A DNA stretch of 64,000 nucleotides from Salinisphaera sp. G21_0 (GCF_017744115.1 NZ_JAGHQW010000005.1:107593-171592), one strand, 5' to 3'. Counted from the first letter of the stretch, positions 27,142-36,655 are shown. Program-made: numbers and translations. The notes: generated by a model from the letters alone, not told the origin.

Positions 27142-27435
27142 TTGCTGACAACTCTGTAATAATACGCTTTCTGTTAATAGGTTATTGAAATAAATTATGA
27201 CCACAAAGTTAGCAAAAAATTCCAGAAATCATAGTTGCATCTGGAAATAGCGAGTGAAAAACAAGGGGCAGCCGGAAACACGGACACCACCATCTTCCTC
27301 ATCCTTAAGGCGCTGGCTTTCATAGCTTTTTACATCGCCATTATATAAAGTGCAGCCAGGCGTTGTTATGCATACACAGGCACCTCGTTCCCATGGTCCC
27401 CGTGGGAATACATACCCGGCGTCTGTTGTTCTCCA

Positions 27436-27723
27436 TTAACTCTCATGATTCCGGGTATAAACAGATTTTTTCATATTATTCTCCCTGTCGCTTTCACTGT
27501 CGCGAAAAATGCCAAAACGGTCCACCAGCCTTTCGGTGAGTGCCTGTTGCGCCTCAGGGTTCTTGGATAACTCACTTTTTGCCAGGCTTAACCGATCGGC
27601 AAAAGAGTCCTGAAGCTGTTTTAGTTCCGGGGGGACGGGGGGGTGTGAAGTTTGAACGTCGCTTGCGGTGCTGAGCTCGGGTGGAATTGGGCTTGCGGGG
27701 ATTTGGGTGGATTGTGGAATCAT
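27436..27723 (-). CDS. Small hypothetical protein with PPEL motifs
   Basis: A 95-residue protein supported as a real gene by a perfect AAGGAG about 9 bases before ATG 27723. The first 35 residues are Pro/Ser-rich and contain two PPEL motifs; residues 35-75 form an amphipathic helix (KQLQDSFADRLSLAKSEL). The tail is polar. There are no cysteines, membrane segment or known domain. It lies 294 bases upstream of the giant DUF4116-like gene in the same direction and could be cotranscribed with it, but there is no functional clue. Confidence 0.55.
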   Translation of the reverse strand: MIPQSTQIPASPIPPELSTASDVQTSHPPVPPELKQLQDSFADRLSLAKSELSKNPEAQQALTERLVDRFGIFRDSESDRENNMKKSVYTRNHES

Positions 27724-28109
27724 CGCAGGTGCTCCTTGAATTTATTGTGTAAATTGGTGTGTAGGTATATTCGCATTCATGGCAATGCCTTATTTACGAC
27801 CGGCCAGATACCGATAAGTTCCACAAAAAAAGAAGCCTCGTAAAGATTCCGATTGTTTAGAGCGCCGGAGGGAGCGCAAAAGGATACTCCATCAGGATCC
27901 TGCCTGTGTAAAGCGCGAAAGGGAGCATAAGAGAGAACGCTACCAGAATGCTCCCTGATGCAGAGGCAAGGAGCCTATATAAACACTTATAATCCATTCC
28001 CCGCTAACCACACAACAGATGGCTATTTTCTCTACTGCCAATTGGCAAACAGCTGTAATAGAATATGAACGACAGAATAATGACAATAAAGTGTTAGGGA
28101 GTATGAGCC
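27724..28109. other. Intergenic region with a coding relic and the hydratase promoter
   Basis: About 385 bases. The central part holds the relic of a basic repeat protein (27818-27958). The last ~80 bases before 28110 are AT-rich and presumably contain the promoter of the enoyl-CoA hydratase gene, but no clear -35/-10 pair was fixed. Confidence 0.45.
27818..27958 (+). pseudogene. C-terminal relic of a Lys/Arg/Glu-rich repeat protein
   Basis: An open frame of 46 codons with no start codon, ending at TGA 27956. Its peptide contains two 17-residue repeats (LERRRERKRILHQDPAC and VKREREHKRERYQNAP) that correspond to a 51-bp imperfect tandem DNA repeat, starting GTTTAGAGCGCC and GTGTAAAGCGCG. This looks like the end of a longer tandem-repeat protein whose 5' part is gone. 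Confidence 0.45.
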
Positions 28110-28865
28110 ATGTCAGATCAGCAGAAACATATACTGATCGAACAGCAGGAGGGTATCCTGACGATACGCTTCAACCGCACTGAGAAAAAGAATGCGCTGA
28201 CCTCTGCGATGTACGCAGCCATTCTTGACGCACTGATCGGTGCTGATCAGGATGACAGTGTTAAAGTGATTCTCTTTGCTGCCCAGCCTGATATGTTTAC
28301 TGCTGGCAATGACCTTAAGGACTTTCTGACCCGGGACACCTCTGAACAACCGGCAGCCATAAAAATGCTGCGCCAGCTCGCGGTACAGAAAAAGCCGATA
28401 GTGGCAGCAGTCAGCGGTATTGCGGTGGGTATCGGCGTGACGTTATTGCTCCATTGTGATTTGGTTTATGTGGGGGAAAACACCCGGCTGCGTTTGCCTT
28501 TTGTGAATCTCGCTGTGGTGCCGGAAGCTGCCTCCAGTTTGCTGTTGCCGGATATTATGGGACGACAGCGGGCTTCAGAATTGCTGATGCTGGGTGATTT
28601 CTTTGATGCCCGGCGTGCCCATGAATATGGCATTGCCAATGCGGTAATAGCCAATGAAGAAGTCTTTGAATTTGCCCTGGCAAAAGCTAAAGAACTGGCA
28701 GCAAAGCCCCGTGAAGCACTGTTGCTGACCAAACAGCTGATTACCCGGAACCGTCGCAGCGATGTTCAACAACGCATTGATGATGAAGCGATCATCTTTG
28801 CTGAGCGAATGGTGTCCGAAGAAGCCCGACAGGTAATGGCGGCCTTTTTTTCCGGTAAGTCTTAG
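28110..28865 (+). CDS. Enoyl-CoA hydratase/isomerase family protein
   Basis: A 251-residue crotonase-fold enzyme, start ATG 28110 with GGGAG about 10 bases upstream. Signature stretches are FNRTEKKNALTSAMY near the N-terminus, FTAGNDLKDFL (first oxyanion-hole region) and KPIVAAVSGIAVGIGVTLLLHCDLVY (second oxyanion loop), then FVNLAVVPEAASSLLLPDIMG. The glutamate in VPEAASS matches the single-catalytic-acid hydratase/isomerase group. Family members act on cytoplasmic acyl-CoA thioesters in fatty-acid or amino-acid breakdown. The substrate is not decided by sequence. No other acyl-CoA gene is adjacent. Confidence 0.88.
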   Translation: MSDQQKHILIEQQEGILTIRFNRTEKKNALTSAMYAAILDALIGADQDDSVKVILFAAQPDMFTAGNDLKDFLTRDTSEQPAAIKMLRQLAVQKKPIVAAVSGIAVGIGVTLLLHCDLVYVGENTRLRLPFVNLAVVPEAASSLLLPDIMGRQRASELLMLGDFFDARRAHEYGIANAVIANEEVFEFALAKAKELAAKPREALLLTKQLITRNRRSDVQQRIDDEAIIFAERMVSEEARQVMAAFFSGKS

Positions 28866-29237
28866 TCAGGTATACTGAGACAGTATGGTTATGGTTCTTG
28901 ATAGGGATTCTGGTTGCCATGGTATCGCCACTGGTAGCCAGCAGTGCGGGAGCTGCCAGTCATCAACATTTTACCTTCTGCAGGTAAACTGCGCAGCCAT
29001 TTTGAGCAGCAGGATTTTCATTGGAATGCTCCGCAATACCCGATGACTCAGAATAGTCCTGCTATTATAACAAGCGAAATTTTTAATTCCCAAATGGTAT
29101 GGCTCCTCATTCTATCTTGATCAAACGTCCAAAATAGCTATCAGGAATGCAGTATCAATAATTTCAAAGTGAACTAATAGAAAAATAGTTTATCTAAAAT
29201 ATGTTCTTACTGATAAAATTTCAGGAGCCTTAGTGTT
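28866..29237. other. Gene-free stretch before the 1176-aa gene
   Basis: About 370 bases with rising AT content towards 29237. No ORF with a credible start, no repeat and no terminator with a T-run was seen. The last bases carry the AGGAG ribosome-binding site for the TTG start of the next gene. Confidence 0.5.
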
Positions 29238-32200
29238 TTGCCTGTTGATTCAACTATTAAGCCAATGACGGTGTTGGAAAAGTCGGTTCTGGCGAATGAC
29301 ACCTTATTAATTCGTGATATTAAAAGATCCAAATCACGCTATGTGATTGATGGTTTGTCGCATGTTGTTTTGCGACTCCCCAATAGAATTCGGGATCCAC
29401 TGTTGCCCCCTTTGCCTTTATTAAAGTTAGAACAACGGCACAGTGTAGGGCGAATAACGTATACCGATAATCCTAAACACCATTCGTTATCTATTGATCG
29501 AGTAATGACCTTGCTTCTGGATCAAAATGATAATGCTGAATTTAAATGTTATCTTGAACCAATGATGGCTGATAATGTTGATTTACCAACAACGGAAGTT
29601 AATGGAGAGTCAGAGTGTCTGGATGCTTCTTCTGTTGTCACTGTGCTTGATGGAGTGTCTGCTCATTCCAATGTAAACGAGGTACGATGCTTAACCAGCC
29701 AGAAACTGAAGAAGGGCAGCTATCTTGGGGTTTATCATCCCTGTTTAGCAAATCATAACAAGACGAATCTTCATTACAGGGAGGGGCAATTCATCACATT
29801 ATCACCCGGTGAAGGTGTGATATTGGAGTATAAATCCTCTGATGCGGGTTTACCATACTGGGAAATAGTGGCTACCTATCATAATAAAGATCTAACGGTT
29901 CAGATGAACCCTCTGCTTCAGGAGAGACTTGACTTTAAAGATAAAGATATAGCGATGAGTAATGGACAATACCATCTTCCGGTCAGAGCGATTGAAGAAC
30001 TCTCTGTGCTTAAAAGAAAACATGGAATCTGCCCTGCGGTCTTTAATTGTGGTCGTATCAGTGATAAAAGCGCTTTAAATTCGTTAAAAAAATACGTTTC
30101 TGAAAATCTTGCAAATGATAGAGGTAAGGCTGTTTTCAGTATGCTTGTTATGAATGATTCTGCTGCACATATGATTGCCGTCAGATTTATCCAGGCAGGT
30201 AATAAAATTGTGGTTTATTTGCATGAAACAATACAGCCGGAAAGCTATGTAGCTAAGGAGATAAGAAATTTTATCATTGCCGCTATATCTGATTCTGTAC
30301 AAAATATTCGAGACAATAACCTGTATTTTTTGACCACGCCAGCGTCTGAATGTCTCCAGAAAGACTATAACAGCTGCTCAATAACAGCATTTAAGGTGTT
30401 GCTGTCCTTTGAAAAAGAACGCAATGAGCTTGACCCGTTTTTTATCCAGCTGGTGAGAGATTCTGATTCGGGAATTTCTCTGATTGATTATCAGGCATTC
30501 AATAAAGAAGGTGCAGGTGAATTCAGCAGGGAAGTAGAGGAGCTTCCGGGAAATATCAAAGTGGGTAGTGTGCCGTTAACATTATTACCCGCAGTTCTTC
30601 TGAAGTTTTATCAGGGTAGTCAGGCTCTTCTTTCTAATCGGCAAAAAAAAACCATTGTCAGTCATGCCAGAAAATTAACATTGGAAGACTATTATCTAAG
30701 GTACAGATTTCATGATGCGAAAACTGATAAGGCTTTTAATGTGGCCGCCTTTTGTAAAACCAATAAGTCTTTTGCCTTATGGAAAGATATGATCAGAAAT
30801 TTTACACCTTTGTTTGTCAGGATTTTGAAGGTTGACTTTGATCAGTTGAGAAAAGATTCGGTAAATCGATGGTTAAAGAATTCAATGTATTCAGATATTG
30901 AAATTGAAGCTAATGATTTGAAAATGTTAAAGCGATACAAAAAATTCATCACCATGGAGGCAGAGTTAAATACATGGCCTGAAGATGCTGTTTTAAAGTG
31001 GAGGAGTCAAAGCAGGGAGTTGACAGTTTGGCTAAAGGAGATAAGGCCAAACACAACGACTATGAATAAGAATCAACTACTGTGGCGCTGGTGTCAGTTT
31101 TTAAATAATTATCTTGATTCCAGTTCCGATGTTGGAAGGTTGTGGCTTCGCAGGGATGTTGGCTATTTTATTGAACGGCTTGATGCCCGGTTGAAATTAT
31201 TGCAAAAGACCGTGAGATCTGATTTTCCCTTTCACTTTGGTGAGAGGATCTACAGAGAACCAGAGTCTCTGCCAGAGCCTGTGTTTGAGGGAGAGCCCAT
31301 TGATAGAGGTGCTCAATGTTTCTATGTCAAGACTGAAGTCAGGGAGTCTTTGAGGGAGCCAGGACGTTTTAACAGGATTGTCATGACCTTTCCGAAGCCA
31401 TTACTTTTGGCTTCTGCTGACAATGAAAGAGCATGCGATGATGCTGGCTCAAATACATCGGATCGCAAGGATGAATCATTATTATCATCGGCTTCAGGGG
31501 AGTCCTGTGCAGAAACCACTGCTGCTATCGCTGCTTTAACAAAAGCTGTCTCAGTGCTGGATTCAGGTGAGAAAATATCCTGTGATTCACCTTTGGCTAT
31601 ATCGGATTCCTGCAAATCAATGGACCTTGAATTACAATGTGATGAAAAACTCACTGATGAACTCCTGTTTTCTCAAGACTATAGCTCATCTTATGCATCA
31701 ACACTCGATCAAAATTATTTTTCAATAGTGGCAAAAGCGGCTGCTCAAAGTAGTGAAGTTCAAACTTTGCCTTTTCTGAAAAGAGAACAAGCAGCATTGG
31801 AAACGGGCTTTTCTGGCTCTCCCATAAAGAAACAACGATTGATGACTGTTTCTAAGCCTGTTTTGGATACTGCTGCACCGAATTTGGCAGAGCGGGCTAA
31901 CTCAATCAGAAATAAAATTGAAAGGGATGAATTCAAGGTTGCAATCGAGATGCTTTCCATGGTGCTGCAGGGTATATGGACAATGGATGTATCAAGCAAA
32001 ACGAAAGCCAGTAAAAGGTTAAAGGTTCTCAAAGAAGCCATAGAGAATATCTGTGAGATTTCCAACCATCCAAATGAGCTTGATAGCTACCTGCAGTGCA
32101 ATAATATTTTTGGTCTCCCCAGCTTGCATGATACACATAAAAGAGCCCTGATCATTTCTTTTGCGCTTGATTATCTTTTGCAAATATTATCCGCAGCTGG

Positions 32201-32768
32201 CGAGGAAGTTGATGTTGAACCTGTGGCTATTGTTACCAGGGCAAGGCTTTTCATTGCAAGGAATACCGGAAAAAATGGTTGTGGGGTTGTGAGAGAAAGT
32301 AGTTACGATTTAATAGCAGGTGAGTTTCCTACCTTGTTTGCAACAGCAAGTGTTTATGAACCCTCTGAAAATGAAAGTGTCATGGAAAAGGTGCTTAGAA
32401 TCAGAAAGGAGATTAAAGCAATTGGATATTTAATGATTAGTGCAAGAATAAATACTGTTTTTTTCAAAGGGGAAGCACATGGGAGAGTATACTTGCTTAA
32501 GTCGGTGATTGAAAAAGTCCACTCTTTTTTGGGTAGAGAAGGTGGGAGCTATGATTTTCAGTGCCCACTGAGTTCAGAGAAAAGTATAAGCCCAGCTCAA
32601 AGGCAGTGGCTTAATCTTGCGGCACTCCATGAATATTTATCATCTCTATTGCCGGGGCACAGCCCTGATAAATCCTATACTTCTGTTCTGCTAAAGGCTG
32701 AGAGCTATCTTAAGGAGCAGGCTAAAAATAGTACTTTCAATAACCTGCCTCAATTTAAGAGATTTTAA
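29238..32768 (+). CDS. 1176-aa protein with YopJ-like (clan CE) catalytic signature
   Basis: TTG 29238 is chosen because AGGAG ends 10 bases upstream; the first in-frame ATG is nine codons later. Residues about 295-390 match the order and spacing of the YopJ acetyltransferase/C55 family: His311 in AAHMIAVRF, Glu330 in VVYLHET 19 residues later, then QKDYNSC with Gln374 and Cys380 (Q-x5-C, as in YopJ QRSFSEC). YopJ enzymes acetylate host kinases on Ser/Thr and are type III effectors. Residues 1-290 and 400-1176 are unrecognised; 730-900 is Ser-rich and likely disordered. No signal peptide. Codon use is AT-richer than in flanking metabolic genes. It is far longer than known YopJ proteins, so a related cysteine protease is equally possible. 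Confidence 0.65.
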   Translation: MPVDSTIKPMTVLEKSVLANDTLLIRDIKRSKSRYVIDGLSHVVLRLPNRIRDPLLPPLPLLKLEQRHSVGRITYTDNPKHHSLSIDRVMTLLLDQNDNAEFKCYLEPMMADNVDLPTTEVNGESECLDASSVVTVLDGVSAHSNVNEVRCLTSQKLKKGSYLGVYHPCLANHNKTNLHYREGQFITLSPGEGVILEYKSSDAGLPYWEIVATYHNKDLTVQMNPLLQERLDFKDKDIAMSNGQYHLPVRAIEELSVLKRKHGICPAVFNCGRISDKSALNSLKKYVSENLANDRGKAVFSMLVMNDSAAHMIAVRFIQAGNKIVVYLHETIQPESYVAKEIRNFIIAAISDSVQNIRDNNLYFLTTPASECLQKDYNSCSITAFKVLLSFEKERNELDPFFIQLVRDSDSGISLIDYQAFNKEGAGEFSREVEELPGNIKVGSVPLTLLPAVLLKFYQGSQALLSNRQKKTIVSHARKLTLEDYYLRYRFHDAKTDKAFNVAAFCKTNKSFALWKDMIRNFTPLFVRILKVDFDQLRKDSVNRWLKNSMYSDIEIEANDLKMLKRYKKFITMEAELNTWPEDAVLKWRSQSRELTVWLKEIRPNTTTMNKNQLLWRWCQFLNNYLDSSSDVGRLWLRRDVGYFIERLDARLKLLQKTVRSDFPFHFGERIYREPESLPEPVFEGEPIDRGAQCFYVKTEVRESLREPGRFNRIVMTFPKPLLLASADNERACDDAGSNTSDRKDESLLSSASGESCAETTAAIAALTKAVSVLDSGEKISCDSPLAISDSCKSMDLELQCDEKLTDELLFSQDYSSSYASTLDQNYFSIVAKAAAQSSEVQTLPFLKREQAALETGFSGSPIKKQRLMTVSKPVLDTAAPNLAERANSIRNKIERDEFKVAIEMLSMVLQGIWTMDVSSKTKASKRLKVLKEAIENICEISNHPNELDSYLQCNNIFGLPSLHDTHKRALIISFALDYLLQILSAAGEEVDVEPVAIVTRARLFIARNTGKNGCGVVRESSYDLIAGEFPTLFATASVYEPSENESVMEKVLRIRKEIKAIGYLMISARINTVFFKGEAHGRVYLLKSVIEKVHSFLGREGGSYDFQCPLSSEKSISPAQRQWLNLAALHEYLSSLLPGHSPDKSYTSVLLKAESYLKEQAKNSTFNNLPQFKRF

Positions 32769-32917
32769 GCCTGCCGGGGTTGAGACAAAGTGCTGACACC
32801 GGTATTAGCCTAAAGTCTAAGATGCCCATGTCCGCACATTTGTTACTGTCAGAGACTCAGGCAGTCCTCAGTGACTGAAGATAAGAAAAACAATAATACT
32901 TTCAGGAGCGTCTTTTC

Positions 32918-33202
32918 ATGTCTGCTGATCCTTCCCGTGGTAATCATCAAAGTGCAGCTGCCGCCTATTGGCGGGAGAACATACGCATACTACTTTCCTT
33001 ACTGGTGATCTGGTTCGCCGTTTCATTTGGTTGCGGCATACTGTTTGTGGAGCAGCTGGATCAAATCAGTTTTTTCGGCTTTCCATTGGGCTTCTGGTTT
33101 GCCCAGCAGGGTTCCATCTATACCTTTCTGGTTCTGATTTTTGTCTATATCGGGTTGATGAACCGCCTGGACCGAAAATACAACGTTCAGGAGGAAGAGT
33201 GA
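32918..33202 (+). CDS. Sodium/solute symporter small subunit (DUF4212)
   Basis: A 94-residue membrane protein, ATG 32918 with CAGGAG about 10 bases upstream. Two transmembrane helices (about 22-44 and 58-80) surround the family signature FFGFPLGFWFAQQGSIY and precede MNRLDRKY. DUF4212 proteins (TIGR03647) are always encoded just before a VC_2705-type sodium:solute symporter and are thought to be its small subunit in the inner membrane. The stop codon is one base before the start of the symporter gene, so the two are translationally coupled. Confidence 0.93.
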   Translation: MSADPSRGNHQSAAAAYWRENIRILLSLLVIWFAVSFGCGILFVEQLDQISFFGFPLGFWFAQQGSIYTFLVLIFVYIGLMNRLDRKYNVQEEE

Positions 33203-33203
33203 G

Positions 33204-34991
33204 ATGGCGACTCAAACACTGATCTTCCTTTTTGTCGGGTTATCGTTTGCGCTCTATATCGGTATTGCTATCTGGTCCAGGGCTGGCTCAACCAAAGACT
33301 ATTATGTGGCCGGTGGCGGCGTTCATCCCGTCGCCAATGGTATGGCAACCGCAGCGGACTGGATGTCAGCGGCCTCCTTTATTTCCATGGCCGGTATTAT
33401 CTCCTTTATGGGGCGTGACGGGGCCATGTATCTGATGGGCTGGACCGGGGGTTATGTATTGCTGGCCATGTGCCTTGCGCCTTATCTGCGCAAATTTGGC
33501 CAGTTCACTGTGCCGGACTTTGTCGCTGAACGTTACTACAGCCAGACCGCCCGGGTGGTTGCTGTTATATGCGTTATCTTTATCTCCTTTACCTATGTTG
33601 CCGGACAGATGCGCGGCGTCGGTATTGTCTTCTCCCGTTACCTGGAGGTGGATATCAATATCGGGGTCATGATCGGGATGGGTATCGTCTTTGTTTACGC
33701 TGTGCTGGGGGGCATGAAAGGCATTACCTACACTCAGGTTGCGCAATACTGTGTGATGATTTTTGCCTATCTGGTACCCGCGATCTTTATTTCCATGATG
33801 ATCACTGGCAACCCGATTCCCCAGTTGGGCTTTGGCAGTCACGTTGAAGGCACTGGGCTCTCGGTGCTGGAGAAACTGAACGGTCTGTCTCAGGAGCTAG
33901 GCTTTGCCCAGTATACCGATGGATCCAAGTCCACCATTGACGTGTTCTTTATTACCATGGCTCTGATGGTCGGTACTGCGGGTTTGCCCCACGTTATCGT
34001 GCGTTTCTTCACCACTCCAACGGTGCGTGACGCCCGTAAATCGGCCGGTTATGCGCTGTTGTTTATTGCTGTGCTCTACACCACAGCGCCAGCGGTGGCC
34101 AGCTTTGCCCGTATCAATCTGCTGCAGACGGTTTCTGAAGCTGAATATGAGCAGCTGCCGGAGTGGTTTGCCAACTGGGAAAACTCTGGTTTGATGGCCT
34201 GGGTCGACAAAAACGACGATGGTAAAATTCAGTATCATCCGGGTGCTCCCATTGAAGGTAAACCGTCGTTTATTGACGCACGGGGTGACAGTGGTGAGCG
34301 ACTGGTCAGCAATAACCAGACTGGCAACGCCAATGAACTGTATGTTGATCGTGACATTATGGTGCTGGCCAACCCTGAAATCGCCAACCTTCCCGGTTGG
34401 GTCATTGCACTGGTAGCGGCCGGAGGTCTGGCGGCGGCTCTTTCTACCGCAGCTGGCCTGCTGCTGGTTATTTCCACCTCCATTTCCCATGACCTGCTGA
34501 AGCGGAATCTCATGCCGGGCATTACCGATAAGCAGGAATTGCTGGCTGCCCGTATCGCTGCCGCTGCCGCTATTGGTGTGGCCGGTCTGGCAGGCATCTA
34601 CCCACCAGGGTTTGTGGCCTCGGTGGTGGCTTTTGCCTTTGGCCTGGCGGCTTCTTCATTCTTCCCCGCGATTCTTCTGGGTATTTTCTACAAGCGGATG
34701 AACCGTGAAGGGGCGATTGCCGGTATGGTGACAGGCCTGCTGTTTACGGCTTCTTATATTATCTACTTCAAATTCCTGGGGGGGACCGCGGAACAGTGGT
34801 GGTTCGGCGTGTCACCAGAAGGCATTGGTACCCTGGGTATGTTGATCAACTTTGCGGTCTCCCTGGTGGTTTGTCATGCTACGGAAGCACCACCCAAAGC
34901 GGTGCAGGATATGGTGGATGATATTCGTATTCCCCGCCGTGGCGGGACAGCATCAGAGCCCGTAGAGGAGGGTGAGACAGTTCGGGTATGA
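33204..34991 (+). CDS. Sodium:solute symporter, VC_2705/ActP-like
   Basis: A 595-residue member of the solute:sodium symporter (SSF) family with about 13 transmembrane helices. Visible family stretches are DYYVAGGGVHPVANGMATAADWMSAASF at the first helices, VPDFVAERYYS, and GLPHVIVRFFTTP before a long loop. That loop (about 330-375) contains DKNDDGKIQY, an EF-hand-like acidic loop seen in this subgroup. With the DUF4212 subunit it fits the VC_2705 type; the transported substrate is probably a small carboxylate such as acetate, but that is inferred from relatives. GGAGGAAGAG lies just before ATG 33204. A terminator follows. Confidence 0.9.
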   Translation: MATQTLIFLFVGLSFALYIGIAIWSRAGSTKDYYVAGGGVHPVANGMATAADWMSAASFISMAGIISFMGRDGAMYLMGWTGGYVLLAMCLAPYLRKFGQFTVPDFVAERYYSQTARVVAVICVIFISFTYVAGQMRGVGIVFSRYLEVDINIGVMIGMGIVFVYAVLGGMKGITYTQVAQYCVMIFAYLVPAIFISMMITGNPIPQLGFGSHVEGTGLSVLEKLNGLSQELGFAQYTDGSKSTIDVFFITMALMVGTAGLPHVIVRFFTTPTVRDARKSAGYALLFIAVLYTTAPAVASFARINLLQTVSEAEYEQLPEWFANWENSGLMAWVDKNDDGKIQYHPGAPIEGKPSFIDARGDSGERLVSNNQTGNANELYVDRDIMVLANPEIANLPGWVIALVAAGGLAAALSTAAGLLLVISTSISHDLLKRNLMPGITDKQELLAARIAAAAAIGVAGLAGIYPPGFVASVVAFAFGLAASSFFPAILLGIFYKRMNREGAIAGMVTGLLFTASYIIYFKFLGGTAEQWWFGVSPEGIGTLGMLINFAVSLVVCHATEAPPKAVQDMVDDIRIPRRGGTASEPVEEGETVRV

Positions 34992-35017
34992 AGTCACTGA
35001 ACCGATAAGTAATCCAG

Positions 35018-35049
35018 AGCCGCTTTCCGTTGGAACGCGGCTTTTTTTT
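35018..35049 (+). terminator. Rho-independent terminator of the symporter operon
   Basis: The stem AGCCGC / GCGGCT (35018-35023 and 35037-35042), with inner pairing around TTCCGTTGGAA, is followed by a run of T. It lies 27 bases after the symporter stop codon. Confidence 0.88.
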
Positions 35050-35223
35050 GGATTCTTTGATCCCGGTCGCCTCTGTTGCAGTCAGCCGGTGTTATCGTAG
35101 CCGGTATCATTTTCTGGCAATTTTTGTGTTGCACCTGATATTCATTTTCCCAAATACAGAACTTAAGTGCTTTATAGGTGTCTAATCTGCCAGTTGTTAT
35201 ATTTTGCCTATGGGGTAACCAGC

Positions 35224-35757
35224 ATGTTTTCAAGAACTATTTGTCTATCTCTGCTTTTGCTGTCGGCACTGGCCAATGCCGTGGATGATCACCATAAGTT
35301 GTTGTTAAGTATGAAGTACTATCTTGACGATGAGGTGGTTAAAGAGGTTAATTTCTACGGCACCGGGATTGATCCCAATGTGATGTCGAATGAGGAAGGC
35401 CAGTTCAAGCTGACGGTTGACGGGGTTGAAATAGATGCCGTGAATGACTCGACTTACTGGCGATTGAATAAACTGAGGCGTTCATTCAGCTATGATACCT
35501 TTTCCCAGGGTATTCAGCAGCTTGAGCCAGGCTGGGCGATGTGTAAACTGGGTGGTCCGGCCAGTGGCATCATTTTGGAAACCCGTTATCTGACCTATCA
35601 GGACCATAACATTATTCATGATGAGATGAGGCCAGTTTATGACCGGCCATTGAATTGCCTCTATCAGCCCAGGTATCAGCCGGTGAATGACCATGCCCGG
35701 GAGGCTGCCCGAGGCGTATTGGAAACCTTGAGAACCATTGCTGAACTGAGCAATTGA
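35224..35757 (+). CDS. Exported hypothetical protein, 177 aa
   Basis: ATG 35224 is chosen because GGGGTAA precedes it by a few bases and because it opens a clean signal peptide (residues 1-19, cleavage after ALANA). A longer frame from 35167 would place the signal internally. The mature protein is soluble, about 158 residues, with two Cys (in AMCKLGG and LNCLYQP) that could form a disulfide. No family was recognised. It is a single gene, converging on a methyltransferase gene. Confidence 0.65.
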   Translation: MFSRTICLSLLLLSALANAVDDHHKLLLSMKYYLDDEVVKEVNFYGTGIDPNVMSNEEGQFKLTVDGVEIDAVNDSTYWRLNKLRRSFSYDTFSQGIQQLEPGWAMCKLGGPASGIILETRYLTYQDHNIIHDEMRPVYDRPLNCLYQPRYQPVNDHAREAARGVLETLRTIAELSN

Positions 35758-35774
35758 TCCATCAATGGAGCTTT

Positions 35775-35803
35775 TAACAGAGGCGATGTCATCGCCCCTG
35801 TTA
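35775..35803. terminator. Hairpin between convergent genes, probable bidirectional terminator
   Basis: TAACAG-AGGCGAT-GTC-ATCGCCC-CTGTTA forms a long stem with one imperfect position between two converging stop codons (35757 and 35816). The T-runs are short on both sides, so termination strength is uncertain. Confidence 0.55.
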
Positions 35804-35815
35804 TAAACACGGTGG

Positions 35816-36655
35816 TTATTTAAGACCGATAACTACCGCCATTTCATCACCATCAATCCAGGGCCTGCCGCATAAATCACTGTAAGTGGCCTGAATTTCC
35901 AAACCGTGTTGTTCAAGCTCACTGCGCAGCATGTCAAGGGTAAAGTGCTGTAGCCAGTTATAGACCGTCCACTCCCGTTGTGCTTCAAAGATAACATACT
36001 TGTCCAGGGTGACCAGTTCAGGTCTGTACAAGAAGGAAGACTGGATACACCAGTAGTCCTGTGCACTCCAGAAACCGTTCATGGCGTTTTTGGCAAGTAC
36101 CACGTCCTCGGTTTGTTTCTCAAACCGTGTAGAGGTATAGACATCCAGGGCAATAACCCCATTCGGCTTAAGTATCGACTTAAACTTATCCAGCAACCCG
36201 GAACGTTGTGACGGATTCAGGGCGCAGAAGTCACACATCACTAATGTGATCAAATCAAACTGTCGTGAATCTTGGTAGTCCAGGTAATTGCCCAGGTGGT
36301 ATTCGATGTCCAGGTTCGACCGCTCTGCCTGCTGGCTTGCGTACTCAAGGGAGTTTTGAGAGAAATCAAGACCCACCACAGTGCCTGTTCCCTGTTTTTT
36401 CAGGCGCTGGGTATACAGCCCCGGGCCACAGCCAAAGTCTATGACAGTTGAAGATTGATTAAGGCCAAAGCTTGAAATAAGCCAGCTGACCGATTCGTCA
36501 ATAAAATCAAACGATCTGGAGGCGGCGTTGATATCCGGGTTTAGATGGTAGGCCATCATTTGCCTGGCAATATGGGGATCTGCCCACAATACTTCTGCCG
36601 TGTAAGTTGACCACACAACAGGCTGAGCTGTTGCGTTATTGATTTGTTTGAACAT
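35816..36655 (-). CDS. SAM-dependent methyltransferase, class I
   Basis: A 279-residue Rossmann-fold methyltransferase. Motif I is TVIDFGCGPGLYTQ (about 93-106), followed by VVGLDFSQNSLEYA (ribose-binding acid, motif II), FDLITLVMCDFCAL (motif III/IV) and LKPNGVIALDVYTS (motif post-III). The C-terminal part (about 200-279) is a beta-rich lid with several Trp/Tyr. This is the general methyltransf_25 type; no substrate signature is visible and the neighbours do not suggest one. The cytoplasmic enzyme is probably transcribed alone. Confidence 0.87.
   Translation of the reverse strand: MFKQINNATAQPVVWSTYTAEVLWADPHIARQMMAYHLNPDINAASRSFDFIDESVSWLISSFGLNQSSTVIDFGCGPGLYTQRLKKQGTGTVVGLDFSQNSLEYASQQAERSNLDIEYHLGNYLDYQDSRQFDLITLVMCDFCALNPSQRSGLLDKFKSILKPNGVIALDVYTSTRFEKQTEDVVLAKNAMNGFWSAQDYWCIQSSFLYRPELVTLDKYVIFEAQREWTVYNWLQHFTLDMLRSELEQHGLEIQATYSDLCGRPWIDGDEMAVVIGLK

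Noticed and set aside
27840..27958. Possible CRISPR-like short repeats
   Set aside because: Only two imperfect 51-bp units adjacent to each other, no spacers, and they encode a protein repeat.
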